Below, in pieces: positions 5,689-9,527 of a stretch of 9,527 nucleotides of DNA. The notes beneath the pieces are model-generated. The model did not search any database. It was given only the letters and a program-made list of their open reading frames with translations, and was not told the DNA's origin. Every line of letters begins with the position of its first letter. The first letter of the stretch is position 1. Origin of the DNA: Euryarchaeota archaeon UBA251 (lineage in GTDB: Archaea > Thermoplasmatota > Poseidoniia > Poseidoniales > Thalassarchaeaceae); the NCBI GenBank assembly GCA_002497905.1, contig DAFJ01000084.1:1-9527 (forward strand), given 5' to 3'. Position numbers and translations under genes: made by a program.

Positions 5689-6246
5689 TCACTCTGTCTC
5701 CGCCTTGGCAACAATGTAGATGCCATCCTGGAATACACGCCTGTCACGCTTACGAATTCGGCATGCACGCTCGATGTTAGCAGCGGTCTGACCGACCTTC
5801 TCGATATCAGCGCCTGAAACGAATACATCGACCTTGTTCTTGACCTCAACCTTGACGTCAGCGGGACTCCACGGGAGTGGTGCGATACGGGGGACCTTCT
5901 CTCCGAATAGATTGGTAATCGACATCTCGTTACCTTGAACCTTGATGGTCATCGGGAAGTGAGAGTACACGGCCTTGAGCCGATAGGTGAATCCTGTGTC
6001 GATGCCCTTGACCATGTTGCGGATGTGGGCAGCCCAGGTGCCAGAGAGAGCCTTCTCACGGCGACGTGGGAGATCACAATGAACCTCAATAGATCCATCT
6101 GACACGCGGACAGAGACCCGACTGTGCCTGAAATCCCGTGTAATTTGTGAGCCATCCTTGGATAGCGTTAGTGTATCGCAATCTATCGAATGAGTGACCC
6201 CGTCAGGGAGTTCGATGGTGTGAATAATTTGATCGATTTTCGCCAT
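5689..6246 (-). CDS. rpl6: Large-subunit ribosomal protein uL6 (L6)
   Basis: uL6 lies near the GTPase-associated centre of the large subunit. The 185-residue product has two copies of the L6 fold. The first (about 1-80) opens MAKIDQIIHTIELPDGV and closes with GTWAAHIRNMVKGIDTGFTY (69-88). The second (about 90-180) includes YSHFPMTIKVQGNEMSITNL (94-113) and FGEKVPRIAPL (114-124), VFVSGADIEKVGQTAANIER (141-160), then RRVFQDGIYIVAKAE (169-183). All are typical of the archaeal protein, and the length is normal. TGAGGTGA with the uS8 stop nested in it lies 4 nt before the ATG. The gap to uS8 is 9 nt. Confidence 0.97.
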   Translation of the reverse strand: MAKIDQIIHTIELPDGVTHSIDCDTLTLSKDGSQITRDFRHSRVSVRVSDGSIEVHCDLPRRREKALSGTWAAHIRNMVKGIDTGFTYRLKAVYSHFPMTIKVQGNEMSITNLFGEKVPRIAPLPWSPADVKVEVKNKVDVFVSGADIEKVGQTAANIERACRIRKRDRRVFQDGIYIVAKAETE

Positions 6247-6255
6247 TTTCTCACC

Positions 6256-6645
6256 TCAGAAGATGTACGCCAGAAGGCGACCACCGACACGGGCCTCCTT
6301 CGCCTTGTCATGACTCATGACGCCCTGATTAGTAGTCATGAGAAGAACACCGAAGTCCTGTGCTGGTAGGAAGCGGGATTCCCACTTCTCGAAATCACTG
6401 CGCTTAACAGAATACCGTGGCTTGATGACGCCGCAGCGGTTGATTGCGCCAATCAACTCGATTGTGTAAGATCCACCACGGCCATTTTCGATTTTCTCAA
6501 ACTCACCGATGTAGCCACGATCTTTGATTATCGTCAGCATGCTTCCAAGCAGCTTACTTGCTGGACTCACTGTGACCTTGTAATGGCCGGCTTGTTCAGC
6601 GTTGTACATACGCACAAATGCGTCACTTAGGGGGTCGAATTGCAT
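6256..6645 (-). CDS. rps8: Small-subunit ribosomal protein uS8 (S8)
   Basis: uS8 binds the central domain of 16S rRNA early in small-subunit assembly. The 129-residue product begins MQFDPLSDAFVRMYNAEQAG, carries SPASKLLGSMLTIIKDRGYI (27-46) in its first domain, INRCGVIKPRYSVKRSDFEK in the middle, and the archaeal C-terminal motif TTNQGVMSHDKAKEARVGGR followed by LLAYIF. Length matches the family (about 130). The start lies 7 nt after TGAGGTGA (6653-6660), whose first bases are the uS14 stop. uS8 in other organisms can repress spc translation by binding its mRNA; I did not identify such a site here. Confidence 0.97.
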   Translation of the reverse strand: MQFDPLSDAFVRMYNAEQAGHYKVTVSPASKLLGSMLTIIKDRGYIGEFEKIENGRGGSYTIELIGAINRCGVIKPRYSVKRSDFEKWESRFLPAQDFGVLLMTTNQGVMSHDKAKEARVGGRLLAYIF

Positions 6646-6657
6646 CTCTTCATCACC

Positions 6658-6810
6658 TCACTCGTATTTCTTGAATCCCAATTCCGGAGCGGAGTCGCGG
6701 AAACATTGGCGGCATAGACGCAGACCGTAGCGACGTACCATACCTCGCTTCCGTCCACAGCGGCGGCACCCGATTGTGCGCCCGATTCGTTCTCCATGAT
6801 CTCGTCCCAT
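6658..6810 (-). CDS. rps14: Small-subunit ribosomal protein uS14 (S14), zinc-binding type
   Basis: uS14 sits in the small-subunit head. The 50-residue product has four cysteines in two CxxC pairs (C15/C18 and C33/C36) that form the zinc ribbon of the short, zinc-binding S14 class, plus the family signature YGLRLCRQCFRDSAPELGFK (28-47). The frame can be extended upstream to 69 residues, into the uL5 coding region. I reject that extension because the ATG at 6810 has GGAGGAGTGA just before it and gives the standard N-terminus MGRDHGERIGR. The gap to uL5 is 5 nt. Confidence 0.96.
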   Translation of the reverse strand: MGRDHGERIGRTIGCRRCGRKRGMVRRYGLRLCRQCFRDSAPELGFKKYE

Positions 6811-6815
6811 GTTAT

Positions 6816-6825
6816 TCACTCCTCC
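6816..6825 (-). promoter_or_regulatory. Ribosome binding site of uS14
   Basis: GGAGGAGTGA on the minus strand ends at the uL5 stop codon (TGA, 6818-6816) and lies 5 nt before the ATG at 6810. It fixes the start of this 50-residue protein against a longer in-frame alternative beginning at 6867. Confidence 0.75.
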
Positions 6826-7340
6826 ACGATTGTCAATCCGTAGTTTCCGGTGAAGTACGCCATGCACTCCTCCCGGCTGACTCGATGATTCATTGCCACA
6901 CGATGTGCGCGGCGTCGACGACGACTAACCCTGTGACCAGGGCGCTCTAGTACGACGTTGATATCCATTCCGAAGATGCCAATATCTGGATCATACTTCT
7001 GCTTAGGGAAATCAGTGTAGTCAGAAATGCCAAAGGACAAATTGCCCGATGAATCGAAATTCCAAGCTGGTAGTGTATTCTCACGAACCCAGAATGCGTC
7101 CTTTAGGAACGATTGAATCTGCTCTTGGTCACGCATAGTAACCTTGCAACCGATTGGGGCACCTTCACGCGTTCCAAGATCACGGTTCGTCTTCTTCGAA
7201 AGTGTTCGTATGGGCGTAGCTCCAGTCAAGACCTCAAGCACACGCTCGGCCGTCTGGAGGCGATTACCACCTTCGCCAACACCGATGTTAATCGTAATCT
7301 TAGTGACACGAGTCGCAGTCATTACATTGGCTTCACTCAT
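6816..7340 (-). CDS. rpl5: Large-subunit ribosomal protein uL5 (L5)
   Basis: uL5 binds 5S rRNA with uL18 and contacts P-site tRNA in the central protuberance. The 174-residue product shows VTKITINIGVGEGGNRLQTA (12-31) and ERVLEVLTGATPIRTLSKKT (32-51), GTREGAPIGCKVTMR (56-70), FDSSGNLSFGISDYTDFPKQ (95-114) and DPDIGIFGMDINVVLERPGH (118-137), then a basic stretch RVSRRRRRAHRV. All are characteristic of archaeal L5. The ATG overlaps the eS4 stop as ATGA, and GGAGGTGA (7345-7352) lies 4 nt upstream, so translation is probably coupled to eS4. Length is normal. Confidence 0.97.
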   Translation of the reverse strand: MSEANVMTATRVTKITINIGVGEGGNRLQTAERVLEVLTGATPIRTLSKKTNRDLGTREGAPIGCKVTMRDQEQIQSFLKDAFWVRENTLPAWNFDSSGNLSFGISDYTDFPKQKYDPDIGIFGMDINVVLERPGHRVSRRRRRAHRVAMNHRVSREECMAYFTGNYGLTIVEE

Positions 7341-8047
7341 TCAGTCACCTCCAATGGAAGAGAATCAACAGATGGAATGACCATGACATAGTCCTCAATG
7401 GTCCCATAACCCTCTTCGAAAGTAATCTCGTTAGGCATCGAGGAACGCTTGGTCTCAATTTCCTTGAGGGTCGTAATCTCACCAACGTGGTTTCCACCAA
7501 TGAGGTAGCAGGAGGCTCCGGCTTCCGCCTTGAGCGTATCCTTAATCTTGCCAGATGAGAGATCTATGATGCACGTGGAACCAGTGGCCCAACTATCCTT
7601 GCTTGCATCGTCAACGATGACCGTTCGTCCATCGTGGAACGAAAGTTGGGTCTTTCCACCCTTGATTGTCGTCTTGCCATTAAGTCGGCAGAACTTGGTG
7701 CCTGCATTCTTCTTGGAAATCGGGTTGTATGCGAGACGGCCTCGATTATCGAGGACACACATGTAATTCTGGTCACCGACGGTAAGAATGTCCAGGAGAC
7801 CCACGCCTCGACCTGTGGAGGTAACTACACGGCCATCGACCTCAACGACACTCTTGTTCAGAATCTGACTAACCTCTCGACGAGTCCCTGCAACACCTAG
7901 AATATCTCGAAGAACAATACCAATCGGCATACAGCGGTCAATAGGATGACCGCAAGGATCAGGACGCTGGACCCAGACGCTAGTCTTTCGTGGAAGTGGC
8001 CAACTTCGTGGCATTGCCAATCTCTTCATGTGACTGCTTCGACCCAT
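7337..8047 (-). CDS. rps4e: Small-subunit ribosomal protein eS4 (S4e)
   Basis: eS4 is an archaeal/eukaryotic small-subunit protein without a direct bacterial homologue. The 236-residue product begins with the S4e N-terminal motif MGRSSHMKRLAMPRSWPLPR, followed by RPDPCGHPIDRCMPIGIVLR (28-47). An S4-like RNA-binding segment spans about 43-90, including VVEVDGRVV (67-75). The central S4e domain follows to about 170, and a KOW-like segment, GNHVGEITTLKEIE (185-198), lies near the C-terminus. The frame extends to a GTG at 8056, but that GTG is part of the ribosome site GAGGTG. The ATG at 8047 gives the family-like start, one base after the uL24 stop. Length is typical (about 235-245). Confidence 0.97.
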   Translation of the reverse strand: MGRSSHMKRLAMPRSWPLPRKTSVWVQRPDPCGHPIDRCMPIGIVLRDILGVAGTRREVSQILNKSVVEVDGRVVTSTGRGVGLLDILTVGDQNYMCVLDNRGRLAYNPISKKNAGTKFCRLNGKTTIKGGKTQLSFHDGRTVIVDDASKDSWATGSTCIIDLSSGKIKDTLKAEAGASCYLIGGNHVGEITTLKEIETKRSSMPNEITFEEGYGTIEDYVMVIPSVDSLPLEVTE

Positions 8048-8048
8048 C

Positions 8049-8480
8049 TCATGCACCTCTGTTCTCTCGCTCGGCTAACTTAGACATCCGCTTTGCATCG
8101 GAATCATCGAGTTTGATGACGACCACGTTCGAGGCGCGGACCGGCATAGGCTCATCCTTACCATCGGACTTCGTGACAGCAATACCTTCGATGTGGAGAG
8201 TGCCATCTGGATTAACCTTGAGAACCTCGCCCTCAATACCAGATGCACCACGCTTGCCTTGGTTTCGCTTGCCACGACCATCGGACTTCTTACTATTCGG
8301 AAATCCGAAATCACCGCGGACAACCTTCACTGTGTCGCCTGCACGAACTGTGATATTGCGAACGGCTGTGAAGGAATTGTCATCAAGTTGTAGACGTGCA
8401 CGAACACGCTTACGCTGACTATGATTAGGGGCGGAACCCGCCGCCTTCCTTTGCTTTCTTGGCTGACTGCTACGTACCAT
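8049..8480 (-). CDS. rpl24: Large-subunit ribosomal protein uL24 (L24) with insertion in the KOW motif
   Basis: uL24 starts large-subunit assembly and sits by the polypeptide exit. The 143-residue product has the archaeal N-terminus SSQPRKQRKAAGSAPNHSQR (4-23), then a KOW motif split in two: VRAGDTVKVVRGDF (45-58) and GIEGEVLKVNPDGTLHIEGI (81-100). The 22 residues between (59-80, rich in Gly, Lys and Arg) are absent from the usual RGDFKGHEGKV pattern. The C-terminus has VRASNVVVIKLDDSDAKRM (114-132). I chose the ATG at 8480 over one at 8522 because TGAGGTGA lies 5 nt upstream and the longer form would run back into uL14. The gene lies 10 nt after uL14 and 1 nt before eS4. Confidence 0.96.
   Translation of the reverse strand: MVRSSQPRKQRKAAGSAPNHSQRKRVRARLQLDDNSFTAVRNITVRAGDTVKVVRGDFGFPNSKKSDGRGKRNQGKRGASGIEGEVLKVNPDGTLHIEGIAVTKSDGKDEPMPVRASNVVVIKLDDSDAKRMSKLAERENRGA
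8054..8059 (-). promoter_or_regulatory. Ribosome binding site of eS4
   Basis: GAGGTG on the minus strand lies 6 nt before the ATG at 8047, inside the last codons of uL24. It argues against the in-frame GTG (8056-8054) that forms part of the site itself. Confidence 0.75.
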
Positions 8481-8485
8481 ATCTT

Positions 8486-8493
8486 TCACCTCA
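8486..8493 (-). promoter_or_regulatory. Ribosome binding site of uL24 nested with uL14 stop
   Basis: TGAGGTGA on the minus strand begins with the uL14 stop codon (8493-8491) and ends 5 nt before the ATG at 8480. It sets the uL24 start 14 codons downstream of the longest possible frame. Confidence 0.8.
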
Positions 8494-8889
8494 GACAATC
8501 TGCTTCGCGGTTGCAGCGACACGAGGCCAGCGCTCCGCGGATTCTCGACTTACTGGACCCTTGATATCGGATCCTTTGAGCTCACCTTTCTCATTGGTTA
8601 GGACACAAGCATTGTCCTCAAACTGAACCCAGGTCCCATCAGCACGTCGGAATGGACGACGCTGACGAACAATAATCGCATGGTGGACCTTTCTCCGCAC
8701 CTCGGGGGTGCCACGCTTGACAGTGACCTGAACGAGATCACCGATGCCACCTGCAGGATAACGGCGATGCACGGAGCCTCGTCGGAGGACCGTGATCAAT
8801 TGAACGACCTTGGCACCGCTGTTGTCAACACAGAGCATCGTCCCCATGGAAGGGATTGCTCGCGTAACCTTACTGGAAATGCCCTTCAT
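8491..8889 (-). CDS. rpl14: Large-subunit ribosomal protein uL14 (L14)
   Basis: uL14 is a 23S-binding protein at the subunit interface. The 132-residue product shows MLCVDNSGAKVVQLITVLRR (18-37), RRYPAGGIGDLVQVTVKRGT (42-61), VRRKVHHAIIVRQRRPFRRA (64-83) and DGTWVQFEDNACVLTNEKGE (84-103), then KGSDIKGPVSRESAERWPRV, all typical of archaeal L14. The start codon overlaps the uS17 stop (ATGA, 8889-8886), with GGAGG 7 nt upstream inside uS17, so translation is probably coupled. Length is as expected. Confidence 0.98.
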   Translation of the reverse strand: MKGISSKVTRAIPSMGTMLCVDNSGAKVVQLITVLRRGSVHRRYPAGGIGDLVQVTVKRGTPEVRRKVHHAIIVRQRRPFRRADGTWVQFEDNACVLTNEKGELKGSDIKGPVSRESAERWPRVAATAKQIV

Positions 8890-9227
8890 TCTGATGCCTC
8901 CTTCTCAATTACACAGAAGCAGACCGTCTTGGAAAGAGGACGGCATTCCATAATACGAACACGGTCACCTACGGCGATTTCTCCGATACAGGTTGGGAGG
9001 TGAGCATTGTAGCGATTAGTGCGCTTCTCGTATCGCTCGTACTTCTTCATCGAGCGAATCCGCTCATTCTGCACAATAATCGAATCATTCATCCCGACGC
9101 TTGCAACAAGTCCTTCGATAATCTGTCCGCGCACGCGGAGGCTTCCATAGAACGGACAGTTCTTACTGCCGTCCCATTCGCCCTCAGGTGCCTTCACGTC
9201 GACGCCGATATCACGGGGTGTGGTCAT
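8886..9227 (-). CDS. rps17: Small-subunit ribosomal protein uS17 (S17)
   Basis: uS17 is a primary 16S-binding protein with an OB-type barrel. The 113-residue product starts MTTPRDIGVDVKAPEGEWD and has the archaeal CPFYGSLRVRGQIIEGLVAS (24-43), an RSMKKYERYEKRTNRYNAHL stretch (58-77), then IGEIAVGDRVRIMECRPLSK (81-100) and TVCFCVIEKE. The length matches archaeal S17 (about 105-115), longer than the bacterial form. It starts one base after the Rpp29 stop, with GGAGG about 10 nt upstream. Confidence 0.97.
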   Translation of the reverse strand: MTTPRDIGVDVKAPEGEWDGSKNCPFYGSLRVRGQIIEGLVASVGMNDSIIVQNERIRSMKKYERYEKRTNRYNAHLPTCIGEIAVGDRVRIMECRPLSKTVCFCVIEKEASE

Positions 9228-9228
9228 T

Positions 9229-9483
9229 TCACTTCATCCTCCAATTCATATGAATACGATTCTCTGGCCTCTGACACACAGAACGCCCATCGATGGTATC
9301 GGAACCATCAATCGAGAATCGGATAACGGACTTTGGAATGCGAATTTCTCGCTCTCCCTTCTGCACAACAACTGTGCGGCGCGTCTCGTCCAAAACGCAG
9401 CCATCTACACCATCAAGGCTTGGATCATCAGAACTGATAACTCTAAGATTACGAGATAACCAAGGGAGGCGAATAATTTCCAT
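9229..9483 (-). CDS. rnp1: Ribonuclease P protein component 1 (Rpp29/Pop4)
   Basis: Rpp29 is a protein subunit of archaeal RNase P, which trims the 5' leader of pre-tRNA. With Rpp21 it binds the specificity part of the RNase P RNA. The 84-residue product has the Sm-like barrel core: SSDDPSLDGVDGCVLDETRR (17-36), TVVVQKGEREIRIPKSVIRF (37-56), then IDGRSVCQRPENRIHMNW (64-81). These correspond to the conserved SxxPSLVGIxGxVVDET, IPK and GRxxxRPExRI motifs. It is at the short end for the family (roughly 90-130), with little N-terminal extension. Its place between a translation factor gene and uS17 is the standard archaeal position. Its ATG directly abuts the upstream stop, with GGAGGTG inside that gene. 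Confidence 0.93.
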   Translation of the reverse strand: MEIIRLPWLSRNLRVISSDDPSLDGVDGCVLDETRRTVVVQKGEREIRIPKSVIRFSIDGSDTIDGRSVCQRPENRIHMNWRMK

Positions 9484-9527
9484 TCAACGCACCTCCACCG
9501 TGTAGCCGTTCTGCTCGAGTACCTTCG
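9484..9527 (-). CDS. C-terminal end of probable SUI1/aIF1 translation initiation factor (partial)
   Basis: The minus strand from 9525 encodes KVLEQNGYTVEVR and then TGA, directly abutting the Rpp29 ATG. Only 13 residues are visible because the gene enters from the right edge. A helix followed by a NGYTVEV strand fits the C-terminus of SUI1/YciH-type aIF1 (pattern LLxxxGYxVxV), and SUI1 is the usual gene between uL29 and Rpp29 in many archaeal clusters. uL29 is the main alternative but usually ends differently. The call rests mostly on position. Confidence 0.5.
   Translation of the reverse strand, partial: KVLEQNGYTVEVR

Noticed and set aside
6811..6867. 19-residue N-terminal extension of uS14
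   Set aside because: It runs back into uL5, while the ATG at 6810 gives the standard 50-residue protein with GGAGGAGTGA just upstream.
7990..8418. A 142-codon open frame on the plus strand antisense to uL24 and eS4
   Set aside because: It lies entirely within confidently identified genes on the other strand, has no recognisable domain, and is explained by the codon composition of the opposite strand.
8481..8522. Longer N-terminus for uL24 from an ATG at 8522
   Set aside because: It would overlap uL14 by 32 nt and add non-conserved residues; the ATG at 8480 has a strong ribosome site at the right distance.
8680..9326. Two plus-strand frames of 107 and 108 codons antisense to uL14, uS17 and Rpp29
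   Set aside because: They are shadows of three well-supported minus-strand genes, and their starts show no initiation context.
1..9527. A mobile element, CRISPR array, toxin-antitoxin or other accessory system
   Set aside because: Apart from the 339-bp rRNA leader and the 48-nt spacer, the window is filled by syntenic housekeeping genes; no direct-repeat arrays, terminal inverted repeats or transposase/integrase frames are present.

Overview
The window is a piece of an archaeal genome. It holds most of the spectinomycin-type (spc) ribosomal protein cluster, and every gene is on the minus strand, so the operon reads from high to low coordinates. The order (C-terminal tail of a probable SUI1/aIF1, RNase P Rpp29, uS17, uL14, uL24, eS4, uL5, uS14, uS8, uL6, eL32, eL19, uL18, uS5, uL30, uL15, SecY) is the standard archaeal one. 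The archaeal-only members eS4, eL32 and eL19 and the archaeal-type uL30 rule out a bacterium.

At the left edge, positions 1-39 are the reverse complement of the archaeal 16S rRNA 5' end (CCGGTTGATCCTGCCGG). The 16S gene therefore starts 339 bp after the secY stop codon, on the same strand, and runs out of the window. From memory, a published deep-sea Marine Group II euryarchaeote fragment (Moreira and colleagues, 2004) also carried 16S rDNA with a spc-like operon. That arrangement, the moderate GC content and the non-halophilic protein composition make Marine Group II (Poseidoniales) or a Thermoplasmata-related euryarchaeon the best guess. This is an inference; the 39 bases of 16S are too few to place it.

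Layout: 9527-9229 holds the translation-factor tail and Rpp29. 9227-2362 holds fifteen ribosomal protein genes packed with -4 to +12 nt junctions. 2313-379 is secY, separated from uL15 by 48 nt. 378-40 is noncoding and holds a candidate rRNA promoter and a structured 16S leader; 39-1 is 16S. Nearly every gene has a strong Shine-Dalgarno (GGAGGTGA-like), and at five junctions the upstream stop codon is the first three bases of the same octamer TGAGGTGA. Together the genes make ribosome parts, one RNase P subunit and the secretion channel that docks on the ribosome.

There is no accessory, mobile or defence system here. The unusual content lies inside the housekeeping proteins. SecY carries about 130 extra N-terminal residues with four predicted membrane segments, built from a duplicated hairpin. 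eL32 carries an N-terminal SAP-like motif and a poly-aspartate linker. uL24 has a basic insertion of about 22 residues inside its KOW motif. uS5 has an N-terminal extension and lacks the usual cysteines of its central loop.
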